A DNA stretch of 64,000 bases from Trinickia caryophylli (GTDB lineage Bacteria; Pseudomonadota; Gammaproteobacteria; Burkholderiales; Burkholderiaceae), in contig NZ_CP139970.1 in the NCBI RefSeq assembly GCF_034424545.1, positions 3,658,001 through 3,722,000 of the forward strand. The letters are read 5' to 3'. Below the pieces are notes generated by a model. The model did not search any database and was not told the origin of the DNA. It saw only the letters and a list, made by a program, of their open reading frames with translations. The position numbers and the translations under genes were made by a program. Positions within the stretch are counted from its first letter, which is position 1. Each line of letters starts with the position of its first letter. Shown piece by piece: positions 35,067 through 43,353 of the stretch.

Positions 35067-35648
35067 TCAAAGCTCGATGCGCGTGCCGAGCACGACGAGG
35101 AACTGTCGCAGCCATTCGGGGTGTGCGGGCCACGCCGGCGCCGTCACGAACTGCCCATCGGTGATGGCCGCGTCGACCGGGATATCGGCGTACTCCCCGC
35201 CCGCGAGGCGTACCTCGGGCGAGCAGGCCGGGTAGGCCGAGATCCGCTTGCCGCGGATCACGTCGGCGGCGGCGAGCAGTTGCGCCGCATGACAGATCGC
35301 CGCGATCGGCTTGCCCGCCCCGGCGAAGTGCCTGACGAGCTCGATCACTTTCGGGTCGAGCCGCAGGTATTCGGGCGCGCGGCCGCCCGCGATCGCGAGC
35401 GCGTCGTAGTCGGCCGCGGCGATTTCCTCGAACGTCGCGTTCAGCGCGAACTGATGGCCCGGCTTCTCGGTATAGGTCTGGTCGCCTTCGAAGTCGTGAA
35501 TGGCCGTCTTCACCTTTTGGCCTGCCCGCTTGCCGGGACACACGGCATCGACGGTGTGGCCAACCGCCTGCAGCGCCTGAAACGGCACCATCGTTTCGTA
35601 GTCCTCGGCGAAATCGCCAGTCAGAAAGAGGATTTTCTTTGCTGCCAT
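35067..35648 (-). CDS. DJ-1/PfpI family protein
   Basis: 193 aa, class I glutamine-amidotransferase-like fold. The nucleophile elbow is [12 protein letters not shown] with Cys119, and the upstream acidic patch FAEDYE supplies the Glu that usually pairs with it. Typical segments are [10 protein letters not shown] and [15 protein letters not shown]. Roles in the family include glyoxalase/deglycase, chaperone and peptidase activity; I cannot choose between them. Convergent with the hybrid kinase gene, with 4 bp between stops. Confidence 0.88.
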   Translation of the reverse strand: MAAKKILFLTGDFAEDYETMVPFQALQAVGHTVDAVCPGKRAGQKVKTAIHDFEGDQTYTEKPGHQFALNATFEEIAAADYDALAIAGGRAPEYLRLDPKVIELVRHFAGAGKPIAAICHAAQLLAAADVIRGKRISAYPACSPEVRLAGGEYADIPVDAAITDGQFVTAPAWPAHPEWLRQFLVVLGTRIEL

Positions 35649-35766
35649 TGCGTATCTCCTGTGTCAGGGGGCTCGGAGGAATCGACGAACTGAGCAGTGT
35701 ACTCCTCGCGTTTGACATCCCGTGCGGGATCCGGCACTCGATCGGAGGCTTGCGTGCGGGCTGAAG

Positions 35767-35785
35767 TGTAATTAGAATGGTTACA
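35767..35785. promoter_or_regulatory. operator TGTAA-N9-TTACA upstream of the Rrf2 gene
   Basis: A 19-bp dyad 45 bp before the Rrf2-type regulator start. The same half-sites at the same spacing recur at 36358-36376 before the reductase gene, so this is very likely the regulator's own binding site and indicates autoregulation. Confidence 0.7.
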
Positions 35786-35829
35786 TTATTTTTTGGCGCA
35801 GCCGAAGCAATGCGGCGCACGCAGGCAAC

Positions 35830-36282
35830 ATGAATACGAGCAGCCGGTTCGCATATGCGGTCCACATATTGGCGCTGCTGTCGCTGCAGGAGGGGGCGCC
35901 GCTTTCCTCGGAGATCATTGCGGGCAGCGTCAACACGAATCCGGCATTGATTCGCCGGCTCCTGACGATGCTGGCCGCGGCCGGGCTCACCACCGCGCAG
36001 TTGGGGGCGGGCGGTGGCGCGCTGCTTGCGCGCGAGCCGCAGGCCATTGCGCTGCTGGACGTCTATCGCGCCGTGGAGGAAGGGCAGCTTTTCGGCCTGC
36101 ATCGGGATACGCCGAATCCCGCGTGTCTGGTCGGGCGCCACATCCAGGAGGTGCTCGTCGGCGTGGTGGACGAAGCGCAGCGGGCACTGGAGGCATCGCT
36201 CGCGGCGCGTACGCTGGCCGACGTGACGGCTGGCGTCGTACAGGCGGAGCGGCAACTCGAGCGCAAACGCCAGCGGGGCTGA
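35830..36282 (+). CDS. Rrf2-family transcriptional regulator (YwnA-like)
   Basis: 150 aa with an N-terminal Rrf2 winged helix: SRFAYAVHILALLSLQEGAP, then the recognition helix around TNPALIRRLLTMLAAAGL. It has a single Cys, C99, in NPACLVGRHIQ, and lacks the three-Cys cluster of IscR/NsrR, so no Fe-S cluster is expected. This resembles YwnA/CymR/HypR-type members where one Cys may sense disulfide or electrophile stress. It is followed by a NAD(P)-binding protein gene, the same pairing as ywnA-ywnB in Bacillus. Operators of the same shape stand before both genes. Confidence 0.85.
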   Translation: MNTSSRFAYAVHILALLSLQEGAPLSSEIIAGSVNTNPALIRRLLTMLAAAGLTTAQLGAGGGALLAREPQAIALLDVYRAVEEGQLFGLHRDTPNPACLVGRHIQEVLVGVVDEAQRALEASLAARTLADVTAGVVQAERQLERKRQRG

Positions 36283-36321
36283 TCCGGCCGCGCTGGCAAG
36301 AAGCGGCAAGCGCGGCAAGCG

Positions 36322-36348
36322 CGGGAGGCAGGCGCCTCCGTTTTTTTT
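36322..36348 (+). terminator. rho-independent terminator after the Rrf2 gene
   Basis: GGAGGC, loop AGGC, GCCTCC, then a G and eight Ts. It lies 40 bp after the stop of the Rrf2 gene and before the next operator, so the two neighbouring genes are transcribed separately. Confidence 0.75.
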
Positions 36349-36357
36349 CGATTGAAA

Positions 36358-36376
36358 TGTAACTGCAGTAATTACA
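36358..36376. promoter_or_regulatory. operator TGTAA-N9-TTACA upstream of the reductase gene
   Basis: Second copy of the 19-bp dyad, 16 bp before the ATG at 36393 and thus near or over the transcription start. Half-sites are identical to those at 35767-35785, while the 9-bp spacers differ in sequence, as expected for a real operator pair. Confidence 0.7.
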
Positions 36377-36392
36377 CAAATGGAGAGCGAAG

Positions 36393-37037
36393 ATGCAAAA
36401 GAGTCTGAAGATTGCGCTTGTGGGCGCGGCCGGCATGATCGGTTCCCGTATCGCGGCGGAAGCCGCGCGCCGCGGGCATAGCGTGAGCGCGTTTGCGCGG
36501 CACCCTGAACGGATCGCGGGCGCGGCGAACGTGGAAGCGCGGCAGGGCGACTTGTTCGACGAGGCCGCGATGGCGGCGGCCGTTGCTGGCCACGACGTGC
36601 TCGCAAGCGCCTACGCGCCGCCGCACGACAATGCCGGCAAGGTCCTCGACGCATCGCGTGCGCTCGTGGCGATTGCTCGCGCCGCCGGCCTGAAGCGGCT
36701 CGTGGCCGTGGGTGGCGCGGGCTCGCTCGAAGTGGCGGCCGGCAAACAGCTCGTCGATACCGAAGGTTTCCCCGAGCAGTACAAGCCGTATGCGCTCGCA
36801 CACCGCGAAGCACTGCGATTTTACCGGGGCGTGCTCGACATCGATTGGACGTTTTTCGCGCCCGCCGCCCTGATTGCGCCAGGCGAGCGGACCGGCACGT
36901 TCCGTACCGGCGCCGACGCGCTTATCGCCGATGCAAAGGGCGAAAGCCGGATTTCGGCCGAGGACTACGCGATCGCGTTCGTCGACGAGATCGAAAACGG
37001 TCGCTTCATTCGCAAGGTCGCGACGGTCGCTTATTGA
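36393..37037 (+). CDS. NAD(P)H-binding reductase, atypical SDR (YwnB-like)
   Basis: 214 aa, Rossmann-fold NAD(P)-binding family. The dinucleotide loop is VGAAGMIGSRIAAEA (about residues 10-24), followed by AFARHPERI, the adenosine-side strand. GGAGSLE and DIDWTFFAPAALI are typical for the NmrA/YwnB-like atypical SDR group that often acts on electrophiles or senses redox state. It is probably controlled by the Rrf2 protein encoded immediately upstream, as in ywnAB. The substrate is unknown. Confidence 0.85.
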   Translation: MQKSLKIALVGAAGMIGSRIAAEAARRGHSVSAFARHPERIAGAANVEARQGDLFDEAAMAAAVAGHDVLASAYAPPHDNAGKVLDASRALVAIARAAGLKRLVAVGGAGSLEVAAGKQLVDTEGFPEQYKPYALAHREALRFYRGVLDIDWTFFAPAALIAPGERTGTFRTGADALIADAKGESRISAEDYAIAFVDEIENGRFIRKVATVAY

Positions 37038-37208
37038 ACGAGCGGACCCACGGGTGCGACGGCCGTCGAGACGACGGCCGCCATCGCGATCCGCCATTGG
37101 GCGGCGCGCGAGCGCGTAGAATGCAGGCTTGCCGCGCCCGGGCGCCCTGAGCGCCCACGCGTCTCGCCCACCCTATCCACCCGATCCACCTGACACGCCG
37201 CCATTGCC

Positions 37209-37406
37209 TTGAACGATCCCCGTAAGCAGTCGAATCCGACGACACGCGTCGCTATTCTGGTCATTGTCATCGTGCTGGCTGTCGTTGCCACGCTCGTCTT
37301 CAACGCACTGAAAGGCAAGCGCGAGTACGAAGAGATGCAGCCCGCCGCATCGGAGCCGGTGGCCGCGAGCGCAGCGGCGAGCGCGGCCACCGGCGCGTCG
37401 CAATAA
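37209..37406 (+). CDS. small single-pass membrane protein, 65 aa
   Basis: One hydrophobic helix (VAILVIVIVLAVVATLVFNAL, about residues 14-34) flanked by charged residues, then an Ala/Ser-rich soluble tail (AASEPVAASAAASAA). The start is a TTG at 37209 with no strong ribosome site, so the exact start is uncertain. The coding character is supported by the clean membrane helix with Arg/Lys on both sides. No family recognised. The 171-bp upstream gap shows nothing else. Confidence 0.55.
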   Translation: MNDPRKQSNPTTRVAILVIVIVLAVVATLVFNALKGKREYEEMQPAASEPVAASAAASAATGASQ

Positions 37407-37479
37407 CCGGCCCGGCGCATTCCGCATGGCGGGCGCCAGTGCCGATGCCGGCGCCGGCGCCGGCGCGCGTGCGAAGCCG

Positions 37480-39753
37480 CTATTGCGGCAGCCGGATGAC
37501 CCCGGCGTCCTTGCGAATGAGAAACGACGCGGCGAGCATCTGCTTGCACTGATGCGCGAGCAGCTTGAGTTCCTGTACGAGTTCGGGCTGCTGCGTGCCT
37601 GACTGTTCGATCTCGACCACCATCGAATCGAGCTGGCGCGTGAGCTGTCGCGTGATCTCGCCCTGATCCCCGGCGAGCGGCTCGCCGGCCTGCGCGCGCG
37701 CGAGGTTCTCGTGCACGGCCGCGAGCACGCACTCGACAGGCTCGGAGCGCTCGGCTGCCAACTGCTCGGCAGCGCTCTTGAGCAGCGGCGCGGCCGCGGT
37801 GATCTGCGCCGCGAGCACATGGCTCTGCACGAGCAGGTCGTTGAGCTCCGGCACGAACTTCTGCTGCGCTTTGGGCTCGATCAGCATGCGCCGGAACGCC
37901 TGGGCGAGGTTGGCGAAGGCGACGTGCGCGTTCTTGCGCGCGAGCCGGTAGCGGAAATCGCGGCTCGCCGGGCTATCCGTCTCCGGCATGCTCGCCGTTG
38001 CGGATCCTTCCCCCGTGGCGGCGCCGGCCGTACGGGGTTTGCCGACCCAGCGATAGGCGGCGTCGAGATACTGCTGCGTGGCTGTCAGCATCTCGGCCAC
38101 GAGCTTGCCGATCGCGCGATATTCCCAGTACGGGAAGAGGCGGCTCGCAGCGATCGCGAGCGCGCAACCAATGCCGGTATCGATGGCACGCTCGCCGATG
38201 ATGCGCAGGCTGCCCGGCGCGAGCAGATGGAACAGCAGCAGCACATACGACGACGTGAAGACCACGCTCGCGCCGTAATTGAAGAGCAGCAGGCTGTAGC
38301 TCATCACCATCGACGCAAACATGACCGCGAGCAGCACATGCGGCGAGTGGACGAAGAGGATCAGCGCGATGCTGACGGCGCAGCCGATCGCTGTGCCGAC
38401 GATACGCTGCGCGTTGCGCTGCTTCGTCAGCGAGTAGCCGGGCTTCAGGATGATCAGCGTCGTCATGATGATCCAGTACGCGTTCGTGAGCGGCAAAATG
38501 CGCCCGAGCCAGAAACCGGCCGCCACCGCGATCGCTACGCGCAGCGCATGGCGAAAGCTCGGCGAGGACATCGTGAGGTTCGAGAAGATCTGGCGAAGCG
38601 GTACGCGGCGATTCGACAAAAAGCGCGTGAGCTGCGGGTCGAGCCGCAGTTCGGTCTTCGCGGTCGCATCTTCGCTCGCGAGGCTTTTCTTCATCTTGTC
38701 GATGAGGCGAATGCCGCTCCAGATGCGGCGAAACGAAGCCGAAACCGCCGAGTACGCTTCGGGATTCGTCTCGGGCAGCCTTTCCTTGCGCAGGCGCTCG
38801 AGCTCGAATTCGATCGCGCGCAACTCGGCCCGCACGTTCACGCGCGATTCGGAAGCGCCGTTTTGCAGCACGGCAAGGCCGATTTCTTCGAGATCGAGCG
38901 CCGCCTTGCGGATCAGGTCCCGGAAGAACATCATCAGATCGACGTTGCCGAACGTGCGCCGCAGGAGCGGGTAGTCGGTGTGGGCGCCGACGAAAAGCTC
39001 GTGCAGATCGACCGAATTGATGAAAAGGTTGAAAAGGGCCACGCGCCGCGGGTCGAGCTTGCCGCGCCTGAGTTTCGGCAGATTGCGCAGGACGATCGCG
39101 CGGGCCGCGTCCTGCGTTTCCACCGCGGCGGTCTGCTTATCGATGAGGTGGCGATAGCAGTCGTCCAGATCGGCATCGACGTCGTAGAAGTCCGCCCGCG
39201 CGAGCAGGTAGTCGGCGCAGGCGAACACGCTTTCGGCGAGCGCCTGTTTTTCCACGCGCCAGGCCTGCCATTGCAGCAGCAGCGTGGCCCAGTAGGTGTA
39301 CCAGAGTCCCCCGGCCAGAATCCATGCCGCGTTGCTGAGCGCGCGCATCGGCGTGAAGCTGTCTTCGAGCGTCACCACCATCATGAAGAGCGTCGCAAAG
39401 CCGATCTGCGGCCAGCGATTACCGTACGCCACCGTGAGCGACAACACGAAGGTCAGCGCCACGACGGTGGCCCAGAGCGCGAAGACGTTGAATGTCGCAA
39501 GGCCGGTGGCGAGTGCCGAGACGAAGCCGAGGACGCTGCAGATCAGCATCTCGTTGTGCTTGTGCTTCAGCGGGCCGGGCATGTCGACGACGCAGGCGCC
39601 CAGCGCGCCCGTGGCGATCGTGAAGCCGAGATCGGCGTTGTGAAAGACGATGAGGAAAAGCACGGCCGGCAGCGAGACGCCGGTTGCCATGCGCAGTCCA
39701 CCGAAGAAATACTGGCTGTAGAGAAACTTCTTGATTTCGATCGAGTAGCGCAT
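37480..39753 (-). CDS. FUSC-family inner-membrane transporter (YccS/AaeB-like)
   Basis: 757 aa. Two blocks of membrane helices, near residues 18-185 and 395-520, each followed by a long cytosolic helical region. This is the FUSC layout of YccS and of AaeB, the aromatic carboxylic acid efflux pump. RFLSNRRVPLRQIFSNLTMS followed by FRHALRVAIAVAAGFWLG marks the second block. No AaeA-type adaptor gene or LysR regulator is next to it, which favours the stand-alone YccS-like class. Substrate unknown. Start at ATG 39753. Confidence 0.85.
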   Translation of the reverse strand: MRYSIEIKKFLYSQYFFGGLRMATGVSLPAVLFLIVFHNADLGFTIATGALGACVVDMPGPLKHKHNEMLICSVLGFVSALATGLATFNVFALWATVVALTFVLSLTVAYGNRWPQIGFATLFMMVVTLEDSFTPMRALSNAAWILAGGLWYTYWATLLLQWQAWRVEKQALAESVFACADYLLARADFYDVDADLDDCYRHLIDKQTAAVETQDAARAIVLRNLPKLRRGKLDPRRVALFNLFINSVDLHELFVGAHTDYPLLRRTFGNVDLMMFFRDLIRKAALDLEEIGLAVLQNGASESRVNVRAELRAIEFELERLRKERLPETNPEAYSAVSASFRRIWSGIRLIDKMKKSLASEDATAKTELRLDPQLTRFLSNRRVPLRQIFSNLTMSSPSFRHALRVAIAVAAGFWLGRILPLTNAYWIIMTTLIILKPGYSLTKQRNAQRIVGTAIGCAVSIALILFVHSPHVLLAVMFASMVMSYSLLLFNYGASVVFTSSYVLLLFHLLAPGSLRIIGERAIDTGIGCALAIAASRLFPYWEYRAIGKLVAEMLTATQQYLDAAYRWVGKPRTAGAATGEGSATASMPETDSPASRDFRYRLARKNAHVAFANLAQAFRRMLIEPKAQQKFVPELNDLLVQSHVLAAQITAAAPLLKSAAEQLAAERSEPVECVLAAVHENLARAQAGEPLAGDQGEITRQLTRQLDSMVVEIEQSGTQQPELVQELKLLAHQCKQMLAASFLIRKDAGVIRLPQ

Positions 39754-39930
39754 CGGTCTCGAGGCAGCAGCCAGGGTGGCCGGTTAGCAGGTCGGCGTCG
39801 AGTCTAACGTATTGCTCGCACGGCGGCGAGCGCGACCGGCCGGGCGCCATGCGCGCCGCGTTTGCTATGCTGACGCTTTTGCCCGGGCGCGGCCCGTTGC
39901 GCCGCGGGCGGGCGTCGCCATCAAGAGCTC

Positions 39931-42900
39931 ATGCTGCAGGTTCTCTACTCCAACCGTTACGAGACGCTCGTCGAAGCACTCTGCGAAGATCTTTCGACGA
40001 TGCCGGCGGATCCGTGGGCGAGCGAAGAGGTCGTCGTGCCGAGCGCCGCGGCCCGCCGGCATATCGAACTCGAACTCGCGAAACGGCGGGGGATTTGCGC
40101 GAACGTCAATTTCGGCTATCTGGCGCAGTGGCTCTGGGCCCGGATCGGCGGGGTACTCGAGGTGCCTGCGCATTCGCCGCTCGCGGTGGAGCGGCTCCAA
40201 TGGCGCTGCTACCGGCTCTTCTCCGAACGCGGGCGCGAGGAGGCGGGCTTGGCCGGGGCCGGCGGCGGGTATGCGTCGCCGCGGCTCGCCGCCTATCTCG
40301 ACGCGGCCGACGCGCCGATGCGCTACGAGCTCGCGCGGCGCGTGGCGACGCTGTTCGACCACTATCTGACCTATCGCCCGGAATGGCTCGCCCGCTGGCA
40401 AGCGGGCGGTTCGATCTTCGACGAACCGCAGCGCGCGGGCGTGCGCCCCGGCAGCGGCCCCCAGCTGCGCGAGGACGAGCGCTGGCAGGCGGCGCTCTGG
40501 CGCGCGGTGCTGGCCGAGCTCGCCGGGGGCGACGATGCGCTTGCCGCCGTTGCCCCGCCCGCCCATCGGTTTCTCGACGTCGCACGCGGGCTCGATCTCG
40601 ACGCCGTGATGCGCGCGCGCTGGCCGGCTTCGGTGAGCGTGTTCGCGCTACCGACGATCGCACCGCTTCACATCGCGCTCTTGCGCGAGCTGTCGCACTG
40701 GATGGACGTGCGGCTGTACGTCATGAACCCGTGCCGCCAGTTCTGGTTCGATATCGTCAGCGTGAGAGCGGCCGTCGCGCTCGACGCGGCCGGGTCGCTC
40801 GACTACCACGAGGTGGGTCATCCGCTGCTTGCGGAGTGGGGGCGTCAGACGCAGGCGCAACTGCACCTGGTGCATGAATTGACCGAGGGAGCAGCCTCGG
40901 CCGAGGCGACGCGGTTCATGGAGAATCCTGCGCCGGGCTGGCTCGCGAAGCTGCAAAACGCCATGCTCGATCTCGAAACCGAGGAACCCGAGCCCGCGCT
41001 TGGGGAGCAAGGCGGCGCACGCGCGAGCCAGACGGTGGAAGTGCACGTCTGCCACAGCCTGTCGCGCCAGCTCGAAGTGCTGCACGACCGGCTGCTGGGC
41101 TGGTTCGACGACGGTGCGCGCGAAGACGGAGCGGGCGGGCTGCGGCCATCGGACGTGCTCGTCGTCTGCCCCGACCTGGCCGCCGCGGCGCCGCTCGTCG
41201 ATGCGGTCTTCGGCACGATGGAGATCGATGACCGGCGCCGCATCCCTTACCGCGTGACGGGCCTGCCCGCTTCGCAGGCGAATCCGGTCGCGCGCGTGCT
41301 GCTGCAGTGGCTCGCGCTCGGCGAGCGCGGGGCCACGGCTCCGGAACTCGTCGAATGGCTGCGTATCGACGCGGTGGCCGCGCGTTACGGCATCGATGCG
41401 GGCGCGCTCGACGCCGCGCAGGCATGGCTCGCGGCGGCCGGCGCGCGGCGCGGGCTCGCGCCCTCGGCCTCGGGCGGCGAGCAGGCGCCGCTTGCGCGCC
41501 ATACGTTCTCCGATGCGCTCACGCGGCTTTTTCTCGGTTATGCGATGCCCGACGGCGGCGAGCCCGTGGACGCCTGGCTGCCCGTGCCCGGGGCGCAAGG
41601 CGCCGAAAGCGAACTGCTCGGGCGCCTTGCGCGCTTTGTCGACGATCTCGAGCGCTTCGCAGGCGGGCTCGGCGAGCCGCGCGCGGGCGAGGCATGGGCA
41701 CGCGTGCTCGGCGACGCCCTCGAGCAGTTCTTCGACGAAGGGCCGGCGTTCTCGGATGCGGTTGGAGCGGTGCGCGATGCGCTCGACTCGACACTCGACA
41801 CGCTGCGCGACGGTGCCGGCGAGATGCCGGTACCGGTCGACGTGCTGCGTGCGGCGCTCACGGCGGCACTCGACGACAGCGCGAAGGGGGGCGTGCCTTG
41901 GGGCGGTGTGACGTTCTCCTCGCTGACGAGCCTGCGCGGCCTGCCCTATCGTGCGATTTGCCTCATCGGCATGGACGAGGGCGCATTGCCCAGCCTCGCG
42001 CGTCCCGACGAATTCGATCTGATGGCGGCGTGCCCGCTGCTCGGCGACCGGCAGCGGCGCGCCGACGAACGCAACCTCTTTCTGGACCTGCTGCTCGCCG
42101 CGCGCGACCGGTTCTTCGTCGCCTATACGGGACGCAGCATTCGCGACAACGCCCCGCTGCCGCCGGCCGCGCTCGTCGACGAACTGCTCGATCACCTCGC
42201 GCGTGCGGCGGCAGGCCCCGGCGCTGCACCGTCGCAAGTCGATGCCGCACGGCGGGCGTTCATCGTCGAGCACCCGCTCCAGCCGTTTTCGAGCGCTTAC
42301 TTCGAGGCGCAAAGCGGCCTATTTACTTATGACGCCGAGCGCGCGCAGTTGGCTGAGCGGCTGACGGCGGGGGAGCCGGCGCGTGCGCGCCCGTTCTTCG
42401 CCCAGCCGCTGCCGCCGGAACCGGACGGGCCGATCGCATTCGCCGATTTCGTGCGCTTCTGGCAGCACCCGGCGCGTGCGCAGCTGCGCGAGCGGCTCGG
42501 GATCGTGCTCGAGTCGGCAGACGGCGAACTCATCGACACCGAGCCGTTCGCGCTCGACTATGCCGCGAGCGACGCACTGGCCGAGCGGATTTTGCCGCGC
42601 CTCGTCGAAGACGGCGGCGAAGCGGTACGCGCGCGCGCGATGCGCGTGGCCGATGCGAGCCCCGAGCTGCCGATCGGCGCAACGGGCGGCGTCATGAAGC
42701 GCCGCGAGCTCGCAGCGCTTCAGCGGCTGGCGGCCGATGTGCGCGCAGATGCCGCCGGCGCGCGGGCGCGGCGCCTGACGTTCGCGCTGGCGGTGCGCCC
42801 GGCCTGGCCGGATACGGGCGGTGCCGCGCTTTTCGGCGTGCACGACGCCGCGCTCGCCCAGGCGGTGCAGGCCGCACCGGCACGCGAGCTGCAGGGCGCG

Positions 42901-43353
42901 CTCGGCGGGTTGACGGACAACGGGCTCGTGCTCTATCGATACGCACGTGCCGGCGCGCGCGACTACCTCGGGGCGTGGCTCGCCCATCTCGTCTATTGCG
43001 CGGCCGAGCCGGATGGCCCGCGCCGTACGGTCTGGCATGGGCGCGACGAACGGTTCGAGTTTGCGCCCGTTGCCGCGCCGCTCGATCTGCTCGCGCCGCT
43101 CCTCGCTCTTTTCCTCGCGGGGCGGCGCGCGCCGCTACCGTTCTTTCCGAGGAGTGCGTGGGCCAAGGCGAAGAGCGGCGATGCGGAAGCCCTCGGCACA
43201 TGGATCAGCGATCGCGTGCGTGGCGAATCGGAGGATCCCGCGCTCGCGATTGCATGGCGCGGCTTGCCGCTCGCGCTCGACGAGCGCTTCGCCGCGGTTT
43301 CGCGGTTCGTATTCGATCCCCTGATCGCTCATCTGAGCGGGGAGGACGCATGA
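39931..43353 (+). CDS. recC: exodeoxyribonuclease V gamma subunit RecC
   Basis: 1140 aa (E. coli 1122). RecC scans for Chi and holds RecB and RecD together in the double-strand-break repair helicase-nuclease. The N-terminus LQVLYSNRYETLVEALCEDL and the segment SEEVVVPSAAARRHIELELA are typical. FAGGLGEPRA and FSSLTSLRGLPYRAICLIGMDEGALP mark the inactive helicase-like part. The C-terminal nuclease-like fold is present. The stop overlaps the recB start by 4 bp (ATGA). First gene of a recC-recB-recD cluster. Confidence 0.95.
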   Translation: MLQVLYSNRYETLVEALCEDLSTMPADPWASEEVVVPSAAARRHIELELAKRRGICANVNFGYLAQWLWARIGGVLEVPAHSPLAVERLQWRCYRLFSERGREEAGLAGAGGGYASPRLAAYLDAADAPMRYELARRVATLFDHYLTYRPEWLARWQAGGSIFDEPQRAGVRPGSGPQLREDERWQAALWRAVLAELAGGDDALAAVAPPAHRFLDVARGLDLDAVMRARWPASVSVFALPTIAPLHIALLRELSHWMDVRLYVMNPCRQFWFDIVSVRAAVALDAAGSLDYHEVGHPLLAEWGRQTQAQLHLVHELTEGAASAEATRFMENPAPGWLAKLQNAMLDLETEEPEPALGEQGGARASQTVEVHVCHSLSRQLEVLHDRLLGWFDDGAREDGAGGLRPSDVLVVCPDLAAAAPLVDAVFGTMEIDDRRRIPYRVTGLPASQANPVARVLLQWLALGERGATAPELVEWLRIDAVAARYGIDAGALDAAQAWLAAAGARRGLAPSASGGEQAPLARHTFSDALTRLFLGYAMPDGGEPVDAWLPVPGAQGAESELLGRLARFVDDLERFAGGLGEPRAGEAWARVLGDALEQFFDEGPAFSDAVGAVRDALDSTLDTLRDGAGEMPVPVDVLRAALTAALDDSAKGGVPWGGVTFSSLTSLRGLPYRAICLIGMDEGALPSLARPDEFDLMAACPLLGDRQRRADERNLFLDLLLAARDRFFVAYTGRSIRDNAPLPPAALVDELLDHLARAAAGPGAAPSQVDAARRAFIVEHPLQPFSSAYFEAQSGLFTYDAERAQLAERLTAGEPARARPFFAQPLPPEPDGPIAFADFVRFWQHPARAQLRERLGIVLESADGELIDTEPFALDYAASDALAERILPRLVEDGGEAVRARAMRVADASPELPIGATGGVMKRRELAALQRLAADVRADAAGARARRLTFALAVRPAWPDTGGAALFGVHDAALAQAVQAAPARELQGALGGLTDNGLVLYRYARAGARDYLGAWLAHLVYCAAEPDGPRRTVWHGRDERFEFAPVAAPLDLLAPLLALFLAGRRAPLPFFPRSAWAKAKSGDAEALGTWISDRVRGESEDPALAIAWRGLPLALDERFAAVSRFVFDPLIAHLSGEDA

